From assembly GCA_963783785.1 (NCBI GenBank), contig CAWAOQ010000001.1, forward strand, positions 124,001 through 188,000: a stretch of DNA of 64,000 nucleotides, in the 5' to 3' direction. The first letter of the stretch is position 1; each line of letters begins with the position of its first letter. The DNA is from CADEEN01 sp963783785 (lineage in GTDB: Bacteria; Pseudomonadota; Gammaproteobacteria; Burkholderiales; Burkholderiaceae_C). The notes under the pieces are model-generated. The model did not search any database. It had not been told where the DNA came from and saw only the letters and a program-made list of their open reading frames with translations. The position numbers and the translations under genes are program-made. Below, piece by piece: positions 1 through 7,604 of this stretch.

Positions 1-839
1 AGGATCGACGCGGTCGCGCGCGCCTGCGCCAGGCGCGAGGCCGGCACCTCGCAATGGAAGCTCTCTGGCAGCAGCTCGCCGGTCTTGCTGTCCTCCAGCC
101 GGTCGAGCACCTGGCGCAGGATGCGGAACGACGAGGGCACCAGGCCGCTGGCGTCGCCGGAGTGGATGCCTTCGGTCAGCACCTCGACCTTCAGCACGCC
201 GCTGACCATGCCGCGCAGGCTGGTCGTGAGCCACAACTGGTCGTAGTTGCCGGCGCCGGAGTCCAGGCACACGACGAGGCTGACATTGCCCAGTCGCGGC
301 TTCAGCACGTCCAGGTAGGCGGGCAGGTCGAACGAGCCGCTTTCCTCGCAGCTCTCGATCAGGCCGATCACGCGCGGGCGCGGCACGCCTTGCGCGTCGA
401 GCGCCATGATCGCGGCCAGCGAGGCGTAGACCGCATAGCCGTCGTCGGCGCCGCCGCGGCCGTACAGCTTGCCGTCCTCGTACTTGGGCGTCCAGGGCCC
501 GAGGTCGTTGCGCCAGCCGTTGAACTCGGGCTGCTTGTCGAGGTGGCCGTACATCACCACGGTATCGGTCGACCCGGCCTTGGTGGCTGGCACCTCGAAC
601 ACGATCACCGGCGTGCGGCCTTCGATGCGCACCACCTCGAGCTTCAGGCCGGCGACCTTCTTGGCCTCGACCCAGCCGGCAGCGTCGCGCACCACGCGGT
701 CGACGTAGCCGTGCTTGGCCCAGTCGGCGTCGAACATCGGGCTCTTCGCCGGGATCTCGATGTAGTGCGTCAGCGCGGGCACGATCTCGTCGTCCCACAG
801 GCGGTTGGTGAAATCGGCGAGGGCGGCGGTGTCGAGCAT
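1..839 (-). CDS. M20 family metallopeptidase (C-terminus beyond window)
   Basis: The first 279 residues of a dinuclear-zinc M20 peptidase/dipeptidase, read from an ATG at 839; the rest lies off the left edge. Visible M20 hallmarks are YGHLDKQPE near residue 97 (first metal-binding His and neighbouring Asp), GRGGADDGY near 125, and SCEESGS near 157 with the Glu-Glu pair that holds the catalytic base. No signal peptide is seen, so it is probably cytoplasmic. The family hydrolyses dipeptides or acylated amino acids; which substrate is used cannot be read here. It is divergent from the TPR lipoprotein gene, across a 99-base gap that holds two inverted repeats. Confidence 0.88.
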   Translation of the reverse strand, partial: MLDTAALADFTNRLWDDEIVPALTHYIEIPAKSPMFDADWAKHGYVDRVVRDAAGWVEAKKVAGLKLEVVRIEGRTPVIVFEVPATKAGSTDTVVMYGHLDKQPEFNGWRNDLGPWTPKYEDGKLYGRGGADDGYAVYASLAAIMALDAQGVPRPRVIGLIESCEESGSFDLPAYLDVLKPRLGNVSLVVCLDSGAGNYDQLWLTTSLRGMVSGVLKVEVLTEGIHSGDASGLVPSSFRILRQVLDRLEDSKTGELLPESFHCEVPASRLAQARATASI

Positions 840-872
840 GGGCGTGGTGGTTGGGTCGGATCAGGCGCTGGC

Positions 873-917
873 ATGCCTGTACGTCGGCGCGCGACAGGCA
901 TACGATGCAGTGCATCG
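873..917. promoter_or_regulatory. Two inverted repeats in a divergent promoter region
   Basis: Between the divergent peptidase and TPR-lipoprotein genes lies a perfect 8-base inverted repeat, ATGCCTGT (873-880) and ACAGGCAT (894-901), with a 13-base spacer. Immediately after it is a 15-base palindrome, CGATGCA-G-TGCATCG (903-917). Their place in a 99-base intergenic gap suits operator sites, but no regulator is encoded next to them. The function is inferred from position and symmetry only. Confidence 0.4.
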
Positions 918-938
918 ATTGTCTCGCGTAACGCCGCC

Positions 939-2105
939 ATGGTGCGATCGACCTTCTTCGCGGTATTGCTGTGCGCCGGCCTGCTCGCCGCTTGTGCGAC
1001 GCAGCCGCCCGCACGGGCGCCGGCGCACCTGTTCGATGACAGCGCCTTTGCGCCGCCTTCGCACCCGGTCGACGCCGCCGAGGTGTTCGCCTTCAGCCCG
1101 GCGATGCGGCAGTACCTGGAGGTCGAGATCGCGCCGCAGATCCGCAGCCTGGGCCGGCAACGCGGCCTGGTCGACGCGCTCGAAAACAAGGCCCAGTTGC
1201 GCATCGACTACGACACCGAGTCGACGCGCACCGCCGCCCAGGCGTTCGACGCGCGTGCCGGCAATTGCCTGTCGCTGGTGGTGATGACGGCGGCACTGGC
1301 CAAGCACCTCGAGCTGCCGGTGCATTACCAGGCGCTGCTCGGGCACGAATCCTGGAGTCGCAGCGGCGATCTTTCGCTCGTCAATGGCCACGTCAACATC
1401 GTGATCGACAAGCGCCTGATCGATCGCGTTGCCGGCACCGACCTCGACAGCCCGGTGCGCGTCGACTTCGGCCCGCTGCCGGCGGGCCGCGGCGCCATGC
1501 TCCGGCAAGTCAGCGAATCGACCATCGTGGCGATGTTCATGAACAACCGCGCTGCGGAGGCGATGGTGCGGGGCGAGCTCGACAACGCCTACGCCTACGC
1601 CCGCGAGGCCGTGCTGCAGGAACCCGCCTTCCTCAGCGCCTACAACACCCTGGGGGTGGTCTATCAGCGGCGTGGCCTGCCCGGCCATGCCGAGCGCGCC
1701 TATCGCCATGCGCTCGAGCGCGACGACAGCTACCTGCCCGCGATGCTGAACCTGGCGCGGCTGCTCGACGGCCAGGGCCGCAGCGCCGAAGCCGCGCCGC
1801 TGCACCAGCGCCTGGCCCGGCTGGAAGCCGAGCCGCCGTTCAAGCACTTCGACCTCGGCCGCGCGGCCGCGCAGGCCGGTGATTTCCGCCGTGCGCGTGA
1901 GCACATCCTGCGCGAAATGCGCCGCGACCCGGACTACCACGAGTTCCATTTCTGGCTCGCGGTGGCGCTGTACGGCCTGGGCGAAGTCGAGCAGGCGCGT
2001 GCGCACCTGACCACGGCCATGAAGAACAGCACCACACGGCGCGAGCAGTCGCTGTATGCATCCAAGCTGCAGCGGCTGGCGCCCGCAGTGACGACTGCGC
2101 ACTGA
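939..2105 (+). CDS. TPR-repeat lipoprotein with transglutaminase-like N-terminal region
   Basis: 388 residues. The ATG at 939 is chosen because it begins a lipoprotein signal (positively charged start, hydrophobic core, lipobox LLAAC with Cys19); the open frame upstream of it is antisense to the peptidase. Residues about 60-200 resemble the transglutaminase-like fold of bacterial TPR lipoproteins, with a Cys in ARAGNCLSLV near residue 108. Residues about 210-375 hold several tetratricopeptide repeats (AYNTLGVVYQRRG, PAMLNLARLL, FHFWLAVALY). It is probably anchored in the outer membrane as a scaffold for an envelope complex. The partner is unknown. It converges on metW, 30 bases away. Confidence 0.8.
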   Translation: MVRSTFFAVLLCAGLLAACATQPPARAPAHLFDDSAFAPPSHPVDAAEVFAFSPAMRQYLEVEIAPQIRSLGRQRGLVDALENKAQLRIDYDTESTRTAAQAFDARAGNCLSLVVMTAALAKHLELPVHYQALLGHESWSRSGDLSLVNGHVNIVIDKRLIDRVAGTDLDSPVRVDFGPLPAGRGAMLRQVSESTIVAMFMNNRAAEAMVRGELDNAYAYAREAVLQEPAFLSAYNTLGVVYQRRGLPGHAERAYRHALERDDSYLPAMLNLARLLDGQGRSAEAAPLHQRLARLEAEPPFKHFDLGRAAAQAGDFRRAREHILREMRRDPDYHEFHFWLAVALYGLGEVEQARAHLTTAMKNSTTRREQSLYASKLQRLAPAVTTAH

Positions 2106-2135
2106 ACGGCATGCCGGCCGTCACGCCTGGGACGC

Positions 2136-2723
2136 TCAGGCCTGGCGCTCGAACTTGAACACCGCCACGCTGGCGCGCAAGTTGGGCCAGCGCCGCACCG
2201 GCCGCCCCTCCTGCAGGCCGAAGCTGTCGAGGATCGTCAGGCCGTTCTTGCGCGCCAGCACCTCGAAATCGGCATAGGTGCCGACGCGGATGTTGGGCGT
2301 GTCGTACCACTGGTACGGCAGCGTCTTGGTCACCGGCATGCGCCCGCCGGCCACGCGCAGCCGGTTCGGCCAATGGGCGAAGTTCGGGAAGCTGACGATG
2401 CCGATGCGGCCGACGCGCGCCGTCTCGCGCAGCATCCTCTCGGTGTTGCGCAGGTGCTGCAGCGTGTCGAGTTGCAGCACGACATCGAAGCTGCGGTCTT
2501 CGAACAGCGCCAGGCCGTCCTCGAGGTTGAACTGGATCACGTCGATGCCGCGCGCGAGGCTCGCGTGCACGTTGGCATCGGCCAGTTCGATGCCGTAGCC
2601 GCTGCAGCCGCGGTGCTCGATCAGGTGCGCCAGCAGCTCACCGCTGCCGCAGCCGAGGTCGAGCACGCGGGCGCCACGCGGCACCAGCTCGGCGATCAGC
2701 TCGAGATCCTTCCGTTCACTCAT
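2136..2723 (-). CDS. metW: Methionine biosynthesis protein MetW
   Basis: 195 residues, class I SAM-dependent methyltransferase fold with motif I DLGCGSGELL at residues 20-29. MetW is the usual partner of MetX in proteobacteria and is needed for full homoserine acyltransferase activity. Its start overlaps the metX stop by four bases (ATGA at 2720-2723), so the two are translationally coupled and share the AdoMet riboswitch upstream of metX. Length is normal for the family. Confidence 0.93.
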   Translation of the reverse strand: MSERKDLELIAELVPRGARVLDLGCGSGELLAHLIEHRGCSGYGIELADANVHASLARGIDVIQFNLEDGLALFEDRSFDVVLQLDTLQHLRNTERMLRETARVGRIGIVSFPNFAHWPNRLRVAGGRMPVTKTLPYQWYDTPNIRVGTYADFEVLARKNGLTILDSFGLQEGRPVRRWPNLRASVAVFKFERQA

Positions 2724-3844
2724 GCGGATTCATGAGCGATGCGCTCGAAGTAGGTACGCATGACGGCGAAGTAGCGCGCGTCATCGAGCAGAAAGGCATC
2801 ATGGCCATGCGGCGCGTCGATCTCGGCGTAGCTGACGTGGTGCTTGCCGTCGACCAGCGCCTTGACCAGCTCGCGCGAGCGCGCCGGCGAGAAGCGCCAA
2901 TCGGTGGTGAAGCTGACGAGCAGGAATTTCGCGCGCACCGCGGCGAAGGTCTTCGCCAGATCGCCGCCGTGCGCCGCCGCCGGATCGAAGTAGTCGAGCG
3001 CGCGGGTGATCAGCAGGTAGGTGTTGGCGTCGAAGTAGTCGCTGAACTTGTCGCCCTGGTGGCGCAGGTAGCTCTCGATCTCGAACTCGACGTCGTAGTC
3101 GAAGGAGATCGCGCCGTCGCGCAGCTTGCGGCCGAACTTGCTGCCCATCACGTCGTCGGAGAGGTACGTGACGTGGCCGATCATGCGCGCGATGCGCAGG
3201 CCGCGCCGAGGCACGACGCCATGCTCGTAGTAGTGGCCGTCGTGGAACTCGGGGTCGGTGATGATGGCGCGGCGTGCGATCTCGTTGAAGGCGATGTTCT
3301 CGGCCGACAGGTTGGGTGCCGTGGCCACGCCGATGCAGTGACGCACGCGGTCCGGGTAGCGCAGCGTCCAGGCCAGCGCCTGCATGCCGCCCAGGCTGCC
3401 GCCGAGCACGGCGGCCAGTTGCGTGATGCCCAGCCGGTCGATCAGCCGCACCTGCGCATCGACCCAGTCCTCGACGGTGACCACCGGAAAGGCGGCGCCG
3501 TAGGCCTTGCCGGTGGCCGGATTGGTGTGCATCGGCCCGGTCGAGCCGAAGCACGAGCCGGGGTTGTTGACGCCGATGACGAAGAAGCGGTCCGTATCGA
3601 GCGGCTTGCCCGGCCCGACCAGGTTGTCCCACCAGCCGAGGTTGCCCTGGGCGTCGACGCCGGCGACGTGGTGCGAGGCGTTCAGCGCGTGGCACACCAG
3701 CACGGCATTGCTCTTGTCGGCGTTGAGCGTGCCGTAGGTCTCGTAGACCAGCGTGTAGTCGACCAGCGCCGCGCCGCTGGTGAGCGGCAGCGGCTGGTCA
3801 AAATGCATCTGCTGCGGGGTGACGGTGCCGAGGGAAGCCATCAT
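2720..3844 (-). CDS. metX: Homoserine O-acyltransferase MetX
   Basis: 374 residues from the ATG at 3844 (a second ATG follows directly at 3841). Alpha/beta-hydrolase that activates homoserine for methionine synthesis. The nucleophile is the Ser in GGSLGGMQAL, with acid and base in TTDWRFSP and PHGHDAF near the C-terminus. The acyl donor (acetyl- or succinyl-CoA) cannot be told from inspection. An in-frame ATG at 3901 would lengthen the protein by 19 residues, but it lies inside the conserved core of the SAM-II aptamer and is rejected. Little Shine-Dalgarno is visible: a strong hairpin ends six bases before the ATG. It is co-transcribed with metW. Confidence 0.93.
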   Translation of the reverse strand: MMASLGTVTPQQMHFDQPLPLTSGAALVDYTLVYETYGTLNADKSNAVLVCHALNASHHVAGVDAQGNLGWWDNLVGPGKPLDTDRFFVIGVNNPGSCFGSTGPMHTNPATGKAYGAAFPVVTVEDWVDAQVRLIDRLGITQLAAVLGGSLGGMQALAWTLRYPDRVRHCIGVATAPNLSAENIAFNEIARRAIITDPEFHDGHYYEHGVVPRRGLRIARMIGHVTYLSDDVMGSKFGRKLRDGAISFDYDVEFEIESYLRHQGDKFSDYFDANTYLLITRALDYFDPAAAHGGDLAKTFAAVRAKFLLVSFTTDWRFSPARSRELVKALVDGKHHVSYAEIDAPHGHDAFLLDDARYFAVMRTYFERIAHESA

Positions 3845-3849
3845 GAAGA

Positions 3850-3879
3850 AACCGGTGCCGCAGCGAGCGGACACCGGTT
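3850..3879 (-). terminator. Hairpin expression platform between SAM-II aptamer and metX
   Basis: On the minus strand AACCGGTG (3879-3872) pairs perfectly with CACCGGTT (3857-3850), extended inward by CCGC/GCGG after one bulged T and closed by a five-base loop. It is followed by TTTCTTC and then the metX ATG. It starts five bases after the aptamer pseudoknot. It may act as an attenuator or as a block on ribosome entry; the U-tract is short, so the mode is inferred. Confidence 0.6.
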
Positions 3880-3883
3880 CGAT

Positions 3884-3940
3884 GTCCCTCTTTAGCGGCA
3901 TTTGTTAAAGCGCCCGCAATCGGGATCAAATCGGCGCTGT
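3884..3940 (-). promoter_or_regulatory. SAM-II riboswitch (metA motif) upstream of metX
   Basis: The minus strand matches the SAM-II H-type pseudoknot. P1 is AGCGCC (3938-3933) with GGCGCT (3914-3909). The loop carries the conserved GATTTG followed by UCCC, which pairs with GGGA (3888-3885) to form the second helix. Between the helices lie the conserved TTAACAAATG and CGCTAAAG segments that contact AdoMet. The aptamer starts a few bases after the predicted transcription start. AdoMet binding is known to shut off expression in this class, so metX-metW should be repressed when AdoMet is plentiful. Confidence 0.9.
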
Positions 3941-3947
3941 GCAGCGC

Positions 3948-3975
3948 AGTATAGCGGCGGCAACCGGCTGGCAAA
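3948..3975 (-). promoter_or_regulatory. Sigma-70 promoter of metX-metW
   Basis: Minus strand: -10 TATACT at 3953-3948 and -35 TTTGCC at 3975-3970, spacing 16 bases (TTGCCA with 15 is the alternative register). Transcription would start near 3941, just ahead of the SAM-II P1 stem, which supports both calls. Confidence 0.6.
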
Positions 3976-4032
3976 GCGGCGGCGCTGCATGGCCCGATGG
4001 CCGCCCGGCGATCAATCCGCGCAGCGCGCGTC

Positions 4033-4647
4033 TCAGCTCGGCGGCAGCGTGTCGATGAAGCTCTGGCGTCGCGCCAGCTTGTCGGCCAGCCGGGCCAGGT
4101 TCGGGTGTGGCGTGCGCCAGTCGATCAGCGGGAAACGGAAGTCCAGGTAACCGAGCGCACATCCGACGGCGATGTCGGCCAAGGAGAAGTGAACGCCGGC
4201 GGCGTACGGCTTGTCGCCCAGGCCCTGCGCCATCGCGATGATCGCGGCGTCGACCTTGACCATCTGGCGCTCGACCCAGGCTGCGCTGCGCTGGCTGCTG
4301 GTGCGACCGCTCCAGGTCTGTTCGAGACGCGCCAGGATGCAGGCGTCGAGCACGCCGTCGGCCAGCGCCTCCCAGGTGCGCACCTCGGCGCGCTCGCGGC
4401 CGCTGGCCGGGATCAGCCGGCCGACCGGCGACAGCGTGTCGACGTATTCGACGATGACGCGCGAGTCGAACACCGCTTCGCCGCCTTCCATCACCAGGCA
4501 CGGCACCTTGCCCAGCGGGTTGGCCTTCAGGATGGCGTCGCTGGCCCACACGTCTTCCAGCAGCAACTGGTAGTCGAGCTTCTTTTCGGCCATCACGATG
4601 CGCACTTTGCGCACGTACGGGCTGGTCAGCGCGCCGAGCAGTTTCAT
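4033..4647 (-). CDS. Glutathione S-transferase family protein
   Basis: 204 residues. The N-terminal thioredoxin-like domain begins LLGALTSPYVRKVRIVMAEK, with the Ser/Tyr region that binds the glutathione thiol, then NPLGKVPCL with the cis-Pro and the glutathione-contacting FDSRVIVEYVD. Residues about 90-200 form the helical C-terminal domain. A cytosolic stress-type GST (YfcG/GstA-like) is likely; the substrate is unknown. It is transcribed away from upp and toward metX, with its own gap on each side. Confidence 0.88.
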   Translation of the reverse strand: MKLLGALTSPYVRKVRIVMAEKKLDYQLLLEDVWASDAILKANPLGKVPCLVMEGGEAVFDSRVIVEYVDTLSPVGRLIPASGRERAEVRTWEALADGVLDACILARLEQTWSGRTSSQRSAAWVERQMVKVDAAIIAMAQGLGDKPYAAGVHFSLADIAVGCALGYLDFRFPLIDWRTPHPNLARLADKLARRQSFIDTLPPS

Positions 4648-4690
4648 GGATGTGTTGGTGCGGTCCCTGTCCGGTTCATTCTAGCGAGGC

Positions 4691-5326
4691 CTACTTGGTG
4701 CCGAAGATGCGATCGCCCGCGTCCCCCAATCCGGGGAGGATGTAGCCGTGGTCGTTGAGCTGGCGATCGATCGCGCAGGTGGTGATCGGCACCTCGGGGT
4801 GCACGCTGTGGAAGTGCGCCAGCCCCTCCGGGGCGGCCAGCAGGCAGGCGAAGCGGATCGAGCGCGGCCGCACCGCCTTCAGCCGCGTCACCGCCGCCGC
4901 CGCCGAGTGGCCGGTGGCCAGCATCGGGTCGAGCACGATCACGTCGCGCTCGTCCATGTGCTCGGGGACCTTGAAGTAGTACTCCACCGCGGCCAGTGTC
5001 TTCGGGTCGCGGTACAGGCCGATGTGCCCGACGCGCGCACCGGGCACCACTTCGAGCATGCCGTCGACCAGACCGAGCCCCGCACGCAGGATCGGCACCA
5101 GCACCGTCTTCTTGCCATCGATCACCAGGCCGGTGGTCTTTTCAAGCGGGGTTTCGATCTCGATGGCCTGTGTCGGCATGTCGCGCGTCAGCTCGTACGC
5201 CATCAGCAGCGCGATCTCGTGCAGCAGGCGGCGAAAGCCGCTGGTGCTGCGATCCTTCTGTCGCATCAGCGTCAGTTTGTGCTGGATCAGCGGGTGGGTC
5301 AGGTGGTGGACGACGCCCTGGTTCAT
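4691..5326 (-). CDS. upp: Uracil phosphoribosyltransferase
   Basis: 211 residues, normal for Upp. It converts uracil and PRPP to UMP for pyrimidine salvage. The PRPP loop VIVLDPMLATGHSA lies near residue 125 and the uracil-binding GYILPGLGDAGDR near the C-terminus. The start at 5326 (MNQGVVHHL) fits the family; 16 extra in-frame residues upstream would run into the purB promoter region and are not used. It is divergent from purB and sits close to pyrF, another pyrimidine gene. Confidence 0.95.
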   Translation of the reverse strand: MNQGVVHHLTHPLIQHKLTLMRQKDRSTSGFRRLLHEIALLMAYELTRDMPTQAIEIETPLEKTTGLVIDGKKTVLVPILRAGLGLVDGMLEVVPGARVGHIGLYRDPKTLAAVEYYFKVPEHMDERDVIVLDPMLATGHSAAAAVTRLKAVRPRSIRFACLLAAPEGLAHFHSVHPEVPITTCAIDRQLNDHGYILPGLGDAGDRIFGTK

Positions 5327-5390
5327 GCCGGTCTCCGAGAACGGGTTTTGCCCTGAGGATACGACGACGCGCACCTACAATCCGGGCCAC

Positions 5391-6771
5391 ATGAACCTGT
5401 CCGCGCTCACTGCCCTGTCGCCGCTGGACGGCCGCTACGCGGCCAAGGTCGCGCCACTGCGCGCACTGCTCAGCGAATTTGGCCTGATGCACCGCCGCGT
5501 GCAGGTCGAGGTGGAGTGGTTCATCGCGCTGTCGGATGCCGGTCTCGCCGAGTTCAAGCCGTTGTCGGAGGCGGCCCGTGCCCTGTTGCACGGCCTGGTG
5601 GTGCGCTTTTCGGAGGCCGATGCGCAGACCATCAAGGACATCGAGAAGATCACCAACCACGACGTCAAGGCGGTCGAGTACTGGATCAAGTCGCGCTTCC
5701 ACGACCAGCCCGAGTTGCAGGCGGTCGGCGAGTTCGTGCATTTCGCCTGCACCAGCGAGGACATCAACAACACCAGCCATGCGCTGATGCTGAAGGCCGC
5801 ACGCGAACAGGTGCTGCTGCCCACGCTCGACGGGCTCACCGCCACGCTGACGGGCATGGCGCGGGCCTTCGCGGCCGTGCCCATGCTCGCGCGCACCCAC
5901 GGCCAGACGGCCAGTCCGACCACCGTGGGCAAGGAGATTGCCAACGTGGCGGCTAGGCTGGCGACGGCACGCACGCGCATCGCCGCGGTGCAGCCGCTGG
6001 CCAAGATGAACGGCGCGGTCGGCAACTACAACGCGCACCTGGCCGCCTACCCCGACTTCGACTGGGAGGGCTTCTCGCGCCGCGTCGTCGAGCAACGGCT
6101 GGGCCTGGTGTTCAACCCCTACACGATCCAGATCGAACCGCACGACTGGATCGCCGAGTTGTTCGATGCCGTGGCACGGGCCAACACCATCCTCGTCGAC
6201 TGGGCGCGTGACGTCTGGGGCTATGTCTCGCTGGGCTACTTCAAGCAGAGGACCAAGGAAGGCGAAATCGGCAGCTCGACGATGCCGCACAAGGTCAACC
6301 CGATCGACTTCGAGAATGCCGAAGGCAACCTCGGCCTGGCCAATGCGATGCTCTCGCACATGTCTCACAAGCTGCCGGTGAGCCGGTGGCAGCGCGACCT
6401 GACCGACTCCACGGTGCTGCGCAACATGGGGGTGGCGCTCGGCTACACGCTGCTCGGCTGCGACAGCCTGGCGCGCGGCCTGGCCAAGCTCGAGGTCAAT
6501 CACGCGGCATTGGCTGCCGACCTCGATGCGGCCTGGGAAGTGCTGGCCGAGCCGATCCAGACCGTGATGCGCCGCTATGGCGCGGCCAACCCCTACGAAC
6601 GCTTGAAGGCGTTGACCCGCGGCAAGGCCATCACGCGCGAAGCCATTGCCGCGTTCATCGACAGCCTCGACGACGTGCCGGCCGCCGAGCGCGAGCGGCT
6701 GAAGGCGTTGACGCCGGCCACCTACACCGGCCGGGCGGCAGCGCTGGCCGCGCGCTTCGCCACGCGACTGA
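5391..6771 (+). CDS. purB: Adenylosuccinate lyase (frame runs into pyrF)
   Basis: About 460 residues. It carries out two purine-pathway eliminations, SAICAR to AICAR and adenylosuccinate to AMP. The fumarase-superfamily signature GSSTMPHKVNP lies near residue 295, and CTSEDINNT and ARTHGQTASPT form the other active-site segments. Written literally, the frame has no stop and continues into pyrF. An in-frame CGA at 6765 matches the recurrent +1 error in this window; dropping its C gives GAC-TGA, ending PurB at 6771, five bases before the pyrF ATG. Separate genes are therefore the preferred reading. A TACAAT -10-like box ends ten bases before the ATG. Confidence 0.9.
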
Positions 6772-6776
6772 GCGCG

Positions 6777-7604
6777 ATGGCCTTCCTGGCCCAACTGCAG
6801 CAGGTTCAGCAGCGGCGGGATTCGCTGCTGTGCGTCGGCCTCGACCCCGAACCCGATCGTTTTCCGGCGCCGTGGCGCGGCGACGCGGCGCGCATCTTCG
6901 ACTTCTGCGCCGCGATCGTCGATGCGACCAAGGACCTGGTCTGTGCCTTCAAGCCGCAGATCGCCTATTTCGCCGCTCATCGCGCCGAGGACCAGCTCGA
7001 GCAGCTGATGGCCCACATCCGGCGCGTCGCCCCCGACGTGCCGGTGATTCTCGACGCCAAGCGCGGCGACATCGGCAGTACCGCCGCGCAGTACGCGCGC
7101 GAGGCCTTCGTGCGCTACCAGGCCGACGCGGTGACGCTGTCGCCCTTCATGGGCTTCGATTCCATCGAGCCCTACCTGGCCTATGACGGCCGCGGCCTGA
7201 TCCTGCTCTGTCGCACGTCCAACGCCGGCGGCGCCGACCTGCAGGCGCAACCGCTGGCCTCGGGCGAGCGGCTCTTCGAGCACATCGCGCGGCTGGCCGC
7301 GGGGCGCTGGAACCAGAGTGGCCGGCTCGGGCTGGTGGTGGGTGCGACGTTCCCGGCCGAGCTGGCGCGCGTGCGCGAGTTGGCGCCGGCCTTGCCCTTG
7401 CTGATCCCGGGCATCGGTGCGCAGGGCGGCGATGTGCGTGCCACGGTCCAGGCCGGCTGGCGCCGCGACGGGCCGATCGTCGTCAGCTCTTCGCGCGCGG
7501 TCTTGTACGCGGGCGGCGGCGACAGTTTCGCAACGGCTGCGCGGGGCGCTGCGCGCGACACGCGCGACGCGCTGGCCAGCGCGCGGGCCGCGTGCGCGCC
7601 GTGA
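6777..7604 (+). CDS. pyrF: Orotidine 5'-phosphate decarboxylase, type 2
   Basis: 275 residues, decarboxylates OMP to UMP as the last step of de novo pyrimidine synthesis. The type-2 (longer) form is shown by LLCVGLDPEPDRFP at the start, AFKPQIAYFA, and the catalytic DAKRGDIGSTA, with the phosphate-binding region GIGAQGGDVRATV near residue 210. The start is ATG 6777. It directly follows purB, and the downstream kinase begins at a GTG overlapping its stop (GTGA at 7601-7604) or nine bases earlier at 7592. Confidence 0.93.
   Translation: MAFLAQLQQVQQRRDSLLCVGLDPEPDRFPAPWRGDAARIFDFCAAIVDATKDLVCAFKPQIAYFAAHRAEDQLEQLMAHIRRVAPDVPVILDAKRGDIGSTAAQYAREAFVRYQADAVTLSPFMGFDSIEPYLAYDGRGLILLCRTSNAGGADLQAQPLASGERLFEHIARLAAGRWNQSGRLGLVVGATFPAELARVRELAPALPLLIPGIGAQGGDVRATVQAGWRRDGPIVVSSSRAVLYAGGGDSFATAARGAARDTRDALASARAACAP

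Noticed and set aside
2720..3901. Longer metX starting at the ATG at 3901
   Set aside because: That ATG is part of the conserved AAATG segment of the SAM-II aptamer; the extra 19 residues read through the aptamer and hairpin and are not MetX-like.
5376..5381. TACAAT as the -10 of a nearly leaderless purB transcript
   Set aside because: No -35 at 16-18 bases, and the predicted start would fall about three bases before the ATG; left as a remark in the purB entry only.
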